From contig NZ_SACY01000003.1 of the NCBI RefSeq assembly GCF_004005965.1, positions 124,001 to 188,000 on the forward strand: 64,000 nucleotides of DNA, in the 5' to 3' direction. Of the stretch, positions 53,766 to 62,954 are shown piece after piece; position 1 is the first letter of the stretch; every line of letters begins with the position of its first letter. The notes below the pieces were generated by a model, which made no database searches, was not told where the DNA came from, and saw nothing but the letters and a program-made list of their open reading frames with translations. Both the position numbers and the translations under genes were made by a program. The DNA comes from Sandaracinomonas limnophila. GTDB lineage: Bacteria; Bacteroidota; Bacteroidia; Cytophagales; Spirosomataceae.

Positions 53766-54740
53766 ATGTCAGTTTCCATTCAAAAAATTCAAGCTCCGAT
53801 TTCAGAACCCATGAAATCTTTTGAAGGGAAATTCAAACAATTTATGAAAACAAAGGTGATGCTTCTCGATAGCATCATGAATTATATTGTTAAAAGAAAA
53901 GGTAAACAAATCCGACCGATGTTTGTCTTTCTATCGGCAGGAATGTTTGGTGAAATCAACGAAAAAACGCACCGTGGTGCTGCATTAATAGAATTACTTC
54001 ATACGGCCACTTTAGTTCATGATGATGTGGTAGATGATGCTAATTACCGTAGAGGATTTTTCTCCATAAATGCCATTTGGAAAAATAAAATAGCCGTTTT
54101 GGTGGGGGATTATTTACTTTCAAAAGGACTTCTACTTTCTGTTGAACATAAGGATTTTGAAATGTTAGAATCTGTTTCTATCGCAGTTCGTGAAATCGCA
54201 GAAGGAGAATTACTTCAAATTGAAAAAGCTAGAAAGTTAGATATAACAGAAGAAATCTATTTCGAAGTTATTCGAAAAAAAACTGCCACCCTTATTGCAG
54301 CCTGTTGTGCTGTAGGTGCGCAATCTTGTCAGGCTGTAGAAGATTTAGTAGAGAAAGCTCGACTTTTCGGTGAAAAGGTTGGCATAGCCTTTCAAATCAA
54401 AGATGATTTATTTGACTATGGAGATGCCGAAATTGGTAAACCCCTAGGGATCGACATCAAAGAAAAGAAAATGACTTTGCCATTGATTCATGCCCTACAA
54501 CAAACCGATAGAAAAACACGTAAGCATATTATTTTGACCATCAAACACGAATCGGAGAATCCAGTAAAGGTTCGTGAAGTAATTGATTTTGTCAAATCTA
54601 CAGGAGGATTACAATACGCCACCGAAAAAATGCATCAAATTGCAAACGAAGCAAGGGAAATCCTTTCGAACTTCCCTCCTTCTGAATATCGCACTTCACT
54701 AAATGATTTGATTACTTATACGATTGAGAGAAACAAATAA
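53766..54740 (+). CDS. Polyprenyl diphosphate synthase (octaprenyl/heptaprenyl type)
   Basis: A 324-residue trans-prenyltransferase. The first Asp-rich motif is D86-D87-V-V-D90 (LVHDDVVDDANYRRG) and the second is in FQIKDDLFDYGDAEIGKP. KGKQIRP holds the substrate-binding Lys and Arg. It elongates farnesyl-PP, probably for the menaquinone side chain. Product length cannot be fixed from sequence. It is divergent from the patatin gene. Confidence 0.93.
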   Translation: MSVSIQKIQAPISEPMKSFEGKFKQFMKTKVMLLDSIMNYIVKRKGKQIRPMFVFLSAGMFGEINEKTHRGAALIELLHTATLVHDDVVDDANYRRGFFSINAIWKNKIAVLVGDYLLSKGLLLSVEHKDFEMLESVSIAVREIAEGELLQIEKARKLDITEEIYFEVIRKKTATLIAACCAVGAQSCQAVEDLVEKARLFGEKVGIAFQIKDDLFDYGDAEIGKPLGIDIKEKKMTLPLIHALQQTDRKTRKHIILTIKHESENPVKVREVIDFVKSTGGLQYATEKMHQIANEAREILSNFPPSEYRTSLNDLITYTIERNK

Positions 54741-54741
54741 A

Positions 54742-54819
54742 TTATGAGTTATGAGTTATGAATTATGGCAAATAAACTCATAATTCATAACTCATAATTC
54801 ATAACTCATAATTCATAAT
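54742..54819. repeat. Inverted heptamer arrays TTATGAR / CATAAYT, bidirectional hairpin
   Basis: The left arm (about 54742-54767) is four units of TTATGAG/TTATGAA and the right arm (about 54778-54819) six units of CATAATT/CATAACT. The arms are reverse complements, with about 10 bases between, so RNA from either side can fold into a long AU-rich hairpin. The array fills the whole space between two convergent genes and probably acts as their shared terminator. Confidence 0.88.
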
Positions 54820-54820
54820 T

Positions 54821-57394
54821 CTAACGTGGTCCCCCAAATCCACCACCAAAGCCGCCACCGCCACCGCGATTTCCTCCACCTGGTCCCATCATTTGCATTG
54901 GCTGTTGTTGAACAGGTTGAGCATCTCCACCATCTTTGGTATCGTCGTTGCTAACAGATTTCTTTCTCTTCTGTGGACCAAAGCTCATCTTTCCAAAACG
55001 GTAGGTGAAGTTTACTCGAATATTTGCATTGCGCATAATATTGGTACTTACCTGAGAGATTGTATTAGATTTCGTTTCATTTCTAATCGTCATTCCATTC
55101 GTCAAGAAATTCTCTAAGCCCAAGCCAAAGCTTCCTTTTTTGTTTTTCAAATCTTTACGGAAGCTCATGTTATACATTCCAAATCCTCCTTGAGAACCTT
55201 GTAATTGAATTTGATTTGGTCTGTAAAAAGAGAACAACTGCATTCCCCAACCATTTCCAATGGTATAATTTGCAAAAACTCTAAAGTTTGAAGTTATACC
55301 TTCATTTTTTGCATTTAAGGCTGGATCAGGATTATTGTTTGACAAATACATATAAGAAATATCTGCTCCACCTCCCAACATGAATTTATTTGACAAGTTG
55401 ATGTTTGCATTGAAGTTAAATCCATACGCATCCTCACTACCAATATTCACAGATTTCGTTTTCACTGTATCACCCGAAACAGTACGAATTTGATTAATAG
55501 CACCCGTTGTACTTCTTACAAATATTGCTGTGGACAAATAGGATTGTTTGATAAATCTACTATAATTAACTTCATAATTGCTGGTATATTCTGGAGCCAA
55601 ATTTGGATTACCCATTGAAATATTCAATGGATTGGTAGCATTCACGTTTGGATTCAAGTTTTGAATACCTGGTCTTTGGATACGGCGATTGTAACTAAAT
55701 CTCCAAGTACCTTTTTTCATGCTCTTTGAAAAATTTAAACTTGGAACAAAAACACCATAAGGCGGAATCGTTAAATTTTGACCTTCTTTTTTCAAGAAAC
55801 TTGCTGTGATATCCGTATGCTCATAACGACCACCAATCTTTATACTCCACTTATTTTTTGTAGAAAGCGTAAAATTAGCGTAAGATCCCCAAATATTTTG
55901 CGTATAATCAAAAACGTTAGAAGGCAAGGTTGCTAAATTTACTTGAGCATAACCAGATTCCGAATTTCCACTTGGATTGATAAATGACTTGTAATCCGAG
56001 GTCACATTTCTTCCAATAGCCTTTGCACCAAATTCAAGCAACTGCATTTTAGTAATTGGAGTTTGGTAATCCATTTGAAAGGTCATCTCTTCATTATAGG
56101 AGGTATTCTGATTTTTAATGGAGTTCATAATTTCACTCATTGATGAGTTTGGATTCAGCACATCGTTATAAAAATCATTGGTACGATTGTTTTTAGAATA
56201 CATCGACAATACACTAAATTCTTTTTGTGGTTTTTCAAACGTATGTGTGTAATCAAAATTCACATCAATATTATTCGATTGATCCAATGAATTTGTATTT
56301 CTTAAACTTGTTGGGACCCCATTTCTAACTTGTTTTAATCCATCTTGCCAGTTATTTCCATTTCTTAAACCCATTCGAATATTGGAGGTAATGGAATTAT
56401 ATTTGTTAATATCCCAATCAAATCCTAATTGGTAGTTTCCAAACATTGCTTGTCTTCTGGAATCGGCAGTTTGCACATTGGTTGTTTGTGTACCATTGGC
56501 AGCAGTGGTAATTTGAGTACTTTCAAAACTACCTTTTACATTGTATTCCGAACGACCAAATCCACCTAAGGAAAGTCCCCAAGTTTTGTTTCTAAAATTA
56601 CCATTCAAGCCTAAATTCGACCCTCTAACACCAACTGATTGGTCGATATTCATCGTCAAACCTTGTAAGGTATTCTTTTTAGTTACGATATTAATGATAC
56701 CTGCGGAGCCTTCAGCATCATACTTAGCAGATGGAGAAGTAATTACTTCAACCGTTTTAATCATATCTGCTGGGATTTGCTTTAAAGCATCGGTAATAGA
56801 AGATGCCATAATCGTTGAAGGTTTGTTATTAATCAAAACCTTCACATTAGATGAACCACGCAAAGATGGATTTCCATCCATATCTACAGAAAGCATCGGT
56901 ACTTTTTTCAACACATCTGTAGCATCACCACCTTTATTGGTTGCATCACGCTCTGCATTGTAAACGGTACGATCAACTTTTTCTTCAATAAAAGTTTTTT
57001 GACCTTCTACCACAACCTCTTGCAACATTTTTTCGGTTGGTTTCATTTTAATTACACCCAACTCTTGGTCATCATTTTTATCCTTGATATCCAAAGCAAA
57101 AGTTTTGCTTTCATACCCTAAAAATGAAATGACTAATTTATAGGAACCAGAGGCTACCTTTGGAATTGAAAATTTACCTACAGCATCTGCCATTGTTCCA
57201 TCCACTGGTTTATTGGTGGACTTACTAATCAAGGCAACCGATGCAAAATCCACTGGCTTGTTGGTTGTTGAATCTAACAAGACACCGGTAATTTTTGCAG
57301 AACCTTTAGGAGCTGTTTGTTGTGCTCCAGGTCCCTGTGCATAAGTTATAATTGTACTACTTAGGAGGATGAATAAAAGGGCTAACTTTTTCAT
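54821..57394 (-). CDS. TonB-dependent receptor-like outer-membrane barrel with Gly-rich tail
   Basis: About 857 residues from the ATG at 57394 (MKKLALLFILLSSTIITYAQ); longer frames lie in the promoter. A CarboxypepD_reg-like Ig domain (ITGVLLDSTTNKPVDFASVAL) comes first. The plug follows (VDRTVYNAERDATNKGGDATDVLKKVP, VKVLINNKPSTIMASSITDALKQIPADMIKTVEVITSPSA in segments), and then a long barrel of the OMP_b-brl_3 type. After the last barrel strand (NIRVNFTYRFGKMSF) a 50-residue tail rich in Gln, Met and Gly ends GGFGGPR. The ligand is unknown. The tail must lie on the periplasmic side or be a late addition. Confidence 0.9.
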   Translation of the reverse strand: MKKLALLFILLSSTIITYAQGPGAQQTAPKGSAKITGVLLDSTTNKPVDFASVALISKSTNKPVDGTMADAVGKFSIPKVASGSYKLVISFLGYESKTFALDIKDKNDDQELGVIKMKPTEKMLQEVVVEGQKTFIEEKVDRTVYNAERDATNKGGDATDVLKKVPMLSVDMDGNPSLRGSSNVKVLINNKPSTIMASSITDALKQIPADMIKTVEVITSPSAKYDAEGSAGIINIVTKKNTLQGLTMNIDQSVGVRGSNLGLNGNFRNKTWGLSLGGFGRSEYNVKGSFESTQITTAANGTQTTNVQTADSRRQAMFGNYQLGFDWDINKYNSITSNIRMGLRNGNNWQDGLKQVRNGVPTSLRNTNSLDQSNNIDVNFDYTHTFEKPQKEFSVLSMYSKNNRTNDFYNDVLNPNSSMSEIMNSIKNQNTSYNEEMTFQMDYQTPITKMQLLEFGAKAIGRNVTSDYKSFINPSGNSESGYAQVNLATLPSNVFDYTQNIWGSYANFTLSTKNKWSIKIGGRYEHTDITASFLKKEGQNLTIPPYGVFVPSLNFSKSMKKGTWRFSYNRRIQRPGIQNLNPNVNATNPLNISMGNPNLAPEYTSNYEVNYSRFIKQSYLSTAIFVRSTTGAINQIRTVSGDTVKTKSVNIGSEDAYGFNFNANINLSNKFMLGGGADISYMYLSNNNPDPALNAKNEGITSNFRVFANYTIGNGWGMQLFSFYRPNQIQLQGSQGGFGMYNMSFRKDLKNKKGSFGLGLENFLTNGMTIRNETKSNTISQVSTNIMRNANIRVNFTYRFGKMSFGPQKRKKSVSNDDTKDGGDAQPVQQQPMQMMGPGGGNRGGGGGFGGGFGGPR

Positions 57395-57513
57395 TTGTTT
57401 TTTGGTAAAATTAAAAGGTATTAAAACCGAATATAAAATTGCATACATTTAAATAAGTATTTGTGTTTTTGCGACCAATCCACCTATTTTGTAGGTAAAT
57501 TAAATCCTTACTC

Positions 57514-58065
57514 TTGATTTCTCTTCAAACAGATCGACTCAAACTTATCCCATTAGACCATTCTATGTTAAAGATTTGGTCAAAGGAAGGCAGATCTAGT
57601 TTAGAAAAAGCCTTACAACTAAACTCCAATCCATTTGATTTAGAAAAGTTTTATGAGGAAGAAATGCAAGAAGCATTAGTTAATTTTTGGCTTCCACAAA
57701 CCCACAAATATCCACTTGACTTTTGCTGGTATACAAATTGGGAAATAATTCTCAAAGACAAGTCCTGCTCTATTGGGGGAATTGGATTTTCCGGATTACC
57801 CAACAACGATGGTTTTACTGAAATTGGCTATGTAATTGATCAAAAATTCAGAAATCTAGGATATGCCAATGAAGCAATAGAAGCAATTATCGATTGGGCA
57901 AATCAGGATGTAGATTTAAAAGGAATTATTGCGGAGACCCCTCAAAACAATTTAGCATCTCAAAAGGTTTTACAAAAAAATGGATTTTTGAAAACAGGTG
58001 AGAAAAGTATTTTCATCAAGGAATCCATACCACTTTTTACTTGGCAATTAGACATAAAAAAATAG
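57514..58065 (+). CDS. GNAT N-acetyltransferase, RimJ/RimL type
   Basis: A 183-residue acetyltransferase. The start is a TTG at 57514; ISLQTDRLKLIPL fits the usual family opening and no ATG lies closer. The acetyl-CoA loop is QKFRNLGYANEAIEAII, followed by AETPQNNLASQKVLQKNGF. It transfers an acetyl group to a protein N terminus or small amine; the target is unknown. Its stop codon lies within the stem of the terminator shared with the SusD gene. Confidence 0.88.
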   Translation: MISLQTDRLKLIPLDHSMLKIWSKEGRSSLEKALQLNSNPFDLEKFYEEEMQEALVNFWLPQTHKYPLDFCWYTNWEIILKDKSCSIGGIGFSGLPNNDGFTEIGYVIDQKFRNLGYANEAIEAIIDWANQDVDLKGIIAETPQNNLASQKVLQKNGFLKTGEKSIFIKESIPLFTWQLDIKK

Positions 58066-58085
58066 GCTCCCGAAGGAGCCTATTT
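58056..58085. terminator. Bidirectional terminator
   Basis: An 11-bp perfect stem AAATAGGCTCC/GGAGCCTATTT with loop CGAA, preceded by seven A (a T-run on the minus strand) and followed by TTTC. It ends the GNAT gene on one strand and the SusCD operon on the other. Confidence 0.93.
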
Positions 58086-58105
58086 CTTAAATCAATTGCT
58101 TGGAA

Positions 58106-59536
58106 TTAGTTTTTATCCCAGAACAATTTAGTAGTAACTACGTCACCACCGATAGCCGAAGCTGCAGCTGTGTAGTTAGCACCATTCAAAGTTTGCTCAT
58201 TTAAAGGATATGAGAAACGAGTTGGGAATCCAGACTTAGCACCAACTGGAGCAGTAATCTTTGGATAATCCAAACGACGTAATTCAGTCCATCCTTCGTA
58301 TGGACGATTGTATAAAGCGATCCATTTTTGAGTACCGATTTTTTGCTTCCAATCACCAGCAGCAGTTGCATAAGCCACATCAGTTTGAGCTAAATAAGTA
58401 TCAGCATCTGCAGCAGCACCACCCCAATATGTAATTGAAGATTTAACTGCATTGTTGTAGTGAGTCTCAGCCGAACCAGCAACATTCCAACCTCTTTCTT
58501 TTGCTTCAGCACGTAAGAATTCAGTTTCAGTATAATCTGCTAATACGTATGGAGCTTCTGGCAAAATAACTTTAGCACCTGCACGAGAGAAATCAACGAA
58601 TGTATTAGTTTTTCCTACAATACCACCAGCATAGTTACCAGCGTTATTTTTAGAGAAGAATGCCGAAGTACGTGGGTCATTCCAACCTAATAACTTGTCC
58701 ATCAAATCTTTTGCTGCGATATAATCCTGACGACCGCCAGTAACGATATCAACATACAATGGATTTTGGTTTGGAGAAGCTGTCAAGTAAGCGAACAATC
58801 CGTTATCAGCAGCTGCAGAAATTGCACCTGCATCAGAAGCTTCAACAGCAGCTTTAGCAGTAGAAGCATCTACATCAGCTAAAACCATACCTAACTTCAT
58901 ACGTAAAGTATTTGCAAACTTAATCCATTTAGCAACAGATCCTTTGTAAACTAAATCTTCACCTGAAGCATAACCAGCAGATGCGGTAGATAATTTAGAA
59001 ATATCTGCATTCAAACGATTTAATAAATCTTTTGAAACAGTAGCAGCATCATCATACTTAGGGAATAAATTCGTAGAATTTAATGCCTCAGAATATGGAA
59101 CGTTACCAAAAGTGTTAACTAAAACACTGTAAGTATAAACTGCCATAATATCGTTAATAGCTAATTTGTTAGCTTGCTCACCAGCCGACAAAGATTTGTC
59201 AGCAGCGATTAAACGAGAAGACTCATTCAAGTCAGCTAAAACGTCACGATACATAGTTGTCCACCAGCCTTGAGGAATAGCACGAGTTGAGAAATCGTAT
59301 TGTGCCTCATCTTGGTAAACAGCCATTGCCCAATGCGAAACCGTAAAACGGAATACGTTGGTATTAACCGAAGCAGATGCCAATGATCCAGCTAAAGTTT
59401 TAACCGCATTGGAAAACAAAGTCGGTGCAGGCACAGCTGCAGGCTTTTTTGTCTCAATATTTAATTGAGAGATATCTTCAGTACAGGATGCGAAAATCAA
59501 CATCGCTGGTACAATTGCTAATAATATCTTTTTCAT
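58106..59536 (-). CDS. SusD/RagB-like outer-membrane lipoprotein
   Basis: A 476-residue lipoprotein with the lipobox FASC (C18). The helical SusD-like fold of the PF12771 type is suggested by the early region (LFSNAVKTLAGSL, VSHWAMAVYQDEAQYDF) and a late YEGWTELRRLDYPK. It captures a glycan or other ligand at the cell surface and hands it to the SusC partner upstream. The gap to susC is 20 bases. Confidence 0.92.
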   Translation of the reverse strand: MKKILLAIVPAMLIFASCTEDISQLNIETKKPAAVPAPTLFSNAVKTLAGSLASASVNTNVFRFTVSHWAMAVYQDEAQYDFSTRAIPQGWWTTMYRDVLADLNESSRLIAADKSLSAGEQANKLAINDIMAVYTYSVLVNTFGNVPYSEALNSTNLFPKYDDAATVSKDLLNRLNADISKLSTASAGYASGEDLVYKGSVAKWIKFANTLRMKLGMVLADVDASTAKAAVEASDAGAISAAADNGLFAYLTASPNQNPLYVDIVTGGRQDYIAAKDLMDKLLGWNDPRTSAFFSKNNAGNYAGGIVGKTNTFVDFSRAGAKVILPEAPYVLADYTETEFLRAEAKERGWNVAGSAETHYNNAVKSSITYWGGAAADADTYLAQTDVAYATAAGDWKQKIGTQKWIALYNRPYEGWTELRRLDYPKITAPVGAKSGFPTRFSYPLNEQTLNGANYTAAASAIGGDVVTTKLFWDKN

Positions 59537-59556
59537 TTTTTCTATTGGGTTAAAAA

Positions 59557-62500
59557 TTAGAAAGTTAACTTAACATTAAATCCGATAGATCTTGTAGTTG
59601 GGTATGCACCTGATTGGTTACCTTGGATATTACCCGCAGATAAGTTCTCCTCTGGATCAGCATATGGTACATACTTCTTGATGATCCATAAGTTTCTTCC
59701 GAATACAGATAAATCAACTCCTTTGATTCCACCTAATTTACTTACAATGTTTCTTGGTAATGTATAGGTTAAATTAGCCTCTCTTAATTTCACAAAACTT
59801 GCATCGTATACGAAAGCAGCTGCCGGATTTTGAGCATAACCAAAAGTACCATAGTTGTTCTCTACACGAATTGTATTTTTAGAACCATCAGCTAAAACAC
59901 CTGGCATGATTACACCACCACCAGCAGAAACTGCATCACGAGAAGGATTTCCTAAATCGTTCAACGCTGCTGACTCTGGGTAAACACCCGTTGCTTGACC
60001 GTAGTATTGGTCTAATGAGAATACGTTACCACCTTGTTTCACATCGATCAAAGCAGACAATGACAAGTTTTTATACTTAAATGTATTAGTTAAACCACCA
60101 ATCCAATTTGGATTCATGTTACCAATTACGTTTGTAGTAGTAGTAGTGATGCTATAACGACCGTTAGATTTAACCAATCTTTCTCCATTAACAGTGTTCC
60201 AAGTTTTTCCTTGGATCGTACCGTAAGGTTGTCCAACAGTTGCGTTGAAAGAAACACCACCTTGGAAAGTAGCAATTTGTAAGTTCTGAGAACCATTGTA
60301 TAAGCTAACAACCAATGAAGTATTCTTAGTCCAGTTTGCATTGATAGACCAAGAGAAGTCACCAACTTTAACTGGAGTAGCGTATAAGCTAACTTCAAAA
60401 CCTTTGTTTTGGATTTCACCTGCATTCACATAAGAAGAAGAGAAACCAGTTGCTGTAGAAACTGCAGCAGCTAAGATTTGATCTAATGTACGAGAATCGT
60501 AGTAAGTGAAGTCAAATCCTAAACGATTTTGCATAAATGCCATTTCTAAACCTACTTCTTTAGACTGAGTTTGCTCAGGCTTCAAAGTTGGATTGTTTTG
60601 AGTTGAAGGAACTGAGAACAAGATTGTTGAACCAAACGGAGACGGTTGGTCATAAACGTTCTTAATAGATCCCCAAGGAGCATCGTTACCTACAGTTGCA
60701 TAGTTTGCACGTAACTTACCAGAAGTTAACCAAGGTAAATCTTGGATATGGTGAGAGAACAACCATGAAGCAGAACCAGAATAATAGTTATATGTATTAT
60801 TTTCAACTGGTAATGTAGATGACTTATCACGACGGAAAGTTCCATCCAATGTTAAGAATCCTTTGTAAGTTAAAGTAGCACCACCGAATAAACCAAATAC
60901 TTCACGAGGAGCATAAGCTTCAGATGGAGCAGCTACCGTTCCTTTAGAGTTTGCAACAGAATACAAACCTGGAACAATTAAACCACCGTTTGTTGCAGCA
61001 AAGATTGAACGAACATAAGATTTACGTAAGTTCAAACCAGCTAATGCTTTAACATTTAAATCTTCAGTTACATTCTTATCGAAGTTAGCGATTAAATCGT
61101 AGTTAGTTTCGTTAAATGCACGATCGTAACGAGAATAACCAGCTACTGCTTGAGAACCATAAGCAGTACGCTCCTCTTGGAACTCATTATAAGTATCTAA
61201 TGTAATACGACCCAAAACATCTAAATAAGAAGTTGGCTTGTAGGTTAAGAATGCATTTCCGAAAATACGAGAACGAGTATCTGTCTCATAGTTTTGGTAA
61301 CGAGTCCAATAGTAGTTATCTGTATAGATTGGCTTCAAACCTGCAGCAGATGAAGGATCAGCCCAGTTCCAAGTAATGTTTTGGTTGTTTCTGAAATAAG
61401 CATCCTTTTGAGATTGAATATCAACGTTAGTTTGATACCACTGACGGAAGTTTTGGTTTACGTTACCTCCAGAATATCCTGAACCGTAACGACCTTTACC
61501 ATCAACAATTGAGAAGTTAGCAGTAGCAGAAGCTGTTAACTTTGGAGAAATAGCATAAGTACCGCTCAAATTAACTGTATTTTTAGCAACCTCTGAATTT
61601 GGTAAAGTACCTCTTTCAACGTTACGAGTATAACCTAACTTAAACGTTCCTTTGTCATTTGCACCATCTAACATAATATTTGTATTGTTAGAAATTGCAG
61701 TCTCATAAAATGTAACTGGAGTATTTTTAGCAGCAGCCCATGGACTAGTTTTTCCATATAATGGACCTGCTGGATCCCATGACTCCCAAGTATAAACTGG
61801 ACGGTTGTCAAATTTAACACCATAAGAAGCATCTTCAGATGTTGGAACAACGTAATCGTTAGTGCCGTCACCATTTGCATCAAAATACAAGAAACCATCT
61901 TTTTGGTATGGATCAGAATAACCCGCACCATATTGGTTTTGGTAAGAAGCAAAAGTTGATTTGTCAATTGTACCTACAGTTAAACCTGCATTAACAGTTA
62001 AGCCTAAACCTCTTTTAGCTTTCTTAGTAGTAATCATGATAACACCATTAGATGCACGAGAACCATAAAGAGCTGTTGCAGCAGCACCTTTTAATACAGT
62101 CATGTTATCGATATCATCTGGGTTAATATCCGCAGCTGCGTTACCGTAATCGTAACCTCCACGACCAGTTACCTGGTTAGAAGAGTTCTTATTAGAGTTA
62201 TCAACTGGAACACCATCCACTACGAATAATGCTTGGTTGTTACCTAATAATGATTTGTTACCACGAATCACAACGTTTGTAGAACCACCAATTGCATTAC
62301 CTTGAGTAATTTGCAAACCTGCAACTTTACCTGATAAAGATTGCATTGCATTACCTGTACGTACGCGATTGATTTCATCACTCTTGATAGACGTCGCCGC
62401 ATAAGGCAAAGTGTTTTTAGTTCTTGTCAAACCTAATGCAGTAACAACTACCTCATCTAATTCAGATGCTTCAGCTTTCAACACAACATTAATTGTTGAT

Positions 62501-62760
62501 TGACTTCCTACATTAATTGTTTGTGACTTGTATCCAACAAAGCTGAACTGCAAGGCAGCTCCATCAGAAACTTGAATTTTGTAGGATCCATCTGCAGTAG
62601 TTGCAACACCGCGAGAGGAACCTTTCACTGTAACAGATACACCTGGAATGGATGAACCATCTTCCGAGGACGTTACTTTTCCAGAAACTTGTCTGGTTTG
62701 GGCAATCATTGTTGAAACCGAAACGAACAACAACACCCACATAAGTAAGAGTTTTCTCAT
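59557..62760 (-). CDS. SusC/RagA TonB-linked outer-membrane transporter
   Basis: A 1067-residue receptor from the ATG at 62760 (MRKLLLMWVLLFVSVSTMIAQ); upstream in-frame codons lie in the leader. It has a CarboxypepD_reg domain (VSGKVTSSEDGSSIPGVSVTVKG), the SusC hallmark SELDEVVVTALG, the plug with GKVAGLQITQGNAIGGSTNVVIRG and NPDDIDNMTVLKGAAATALYGSRASNG in segments, and then a 22-strand-type barrel ending FNVKLTF with a terminal Phe. It imports oligosaccharides or peptides with its SusD partner by TonB energy. The substrate is unknown. Confidence 0.95.
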   Translation of the reverse strand: MRKLLLMWVLLFVSVSTMIAQTRQVSGKVTSSEDGSSIPGVSVTVKGSSRGVATTADGSYKIQVSDGAALQFSFVGYKSQTINVGSQSTINVVLKAEASELDEVVVTALGLTRTKNTLPYAATSIKSDEINRVRTGNAMQSLSGKVAGLQITQGNAIGGSTNVVIRGNKSLLGNNQALFVVDGVPVDNSNKNSSNQVTGRGGYDYGNAAADINPDDIDNMTVLKGAAATALYGSRASNGVIMITTKKAKRGLGLTVNAGLTVGTIDKSTFASYQNQYGAGYSDPYQKDGFLYFDANGDGTNDYVVPTSEDASYGVKFDNRPVYTWESWDPAGPLYGKTSPWAAAKNTPVTFYETAISNNTNIMLDGANDKGTFKLGYTRNVERGTLPNSEVAKNTVNLSGTYAISPKLTASATANFSIVDGKGRYGSGYSGGNVNQNFRQWYQTNVDIQSQKDAYFRNNQNITWNWADPSSAAGLKPIYTDNYYWTRYQNYETDTRSRIFGNAFLTYKPTSYLDVLGRITLDTYNEFQEERTAYGSQAVAGYSRYDRAFNETNYDLIANFDKNVTEDLNVKALAGLNLRKSYVRSIFAATNGGLIVPGLYSVANSKGTVAAPSEAYAPREVFGLFGGATLTYKGFLTLDGTFRRDKSSTLPVENNTYNYYSGSASWLFSHHIQDLPWLTSGKLRANYATVGNDAPWGSIKNVYDQPSPFGSTILFSVPSTQNNPTLKPEQTQSKEVGLEMAFMQNRLGFDFTYYDSRTLDQILAAAVSTATGFSSSYVNAGEIQNKGFEVSLYATPVKVGDFSWSINANWTKNTSLVVSLYNGSQNLQIATFQGGVSFNATVGQPYGTIQGKTWNTVNGERLVKSNGRYSITTTTTNVIGNMNPNWIGGLTNTFKYKNLSLSALIDVKQGGNVFSLDQYYGQATGVYPESAALNDLGNPSRDAVSAGGGVIMPGVLADGSKNTIRVENNYGTFGYAQNPAAAFVYDASFVKLREANLTYTLPRNIVSKLGGIKGVDLSVFGRNLWIIKKYVPYADPEENLSAGNIQGNQSGAYPTTRSIGFNVKLTF

Positions 62761-62900
62761 GTTATTTAGTTTTTGATTGATAAAAATATTTAAACTGACG
62801 TGCAAGTTAATTAATAATTTCTTAACATCGACGATAAATTGAATTAATTTAAGGACAAACAGACAAATCAGGACAACAAAAATCCAATATTTACAACAAA

Positions 62901-62932
62901 AAAAGGGGCTCACATTCCTGTAAGCCCCTTTT
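62901..62932 (-). terminator. Terminator after the partial SusD gene
   Basis: On the minus strand AAAAGGGGCT...AGCCCCTTTT (10-bp stem, 12-base loop) is followed by more T. It separates two SusCD units. Confidence 0.9.
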
Positions 62933-62954
62933 AAGATTTATCAAAAAATTGATA

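Noticed and set aside
57395-57448. N-terminal extension of the TonB-receptor-like protein
   Set aside because: MKKLALLFILL at 57394 is a normal signal peptide start; the extension lies in the promoter region.
62761-62913. 51-residue N-terminal extension of SusC
   Set aside because: It is AT-rich leader sequence ahead of a normal signal peptide at 62760.
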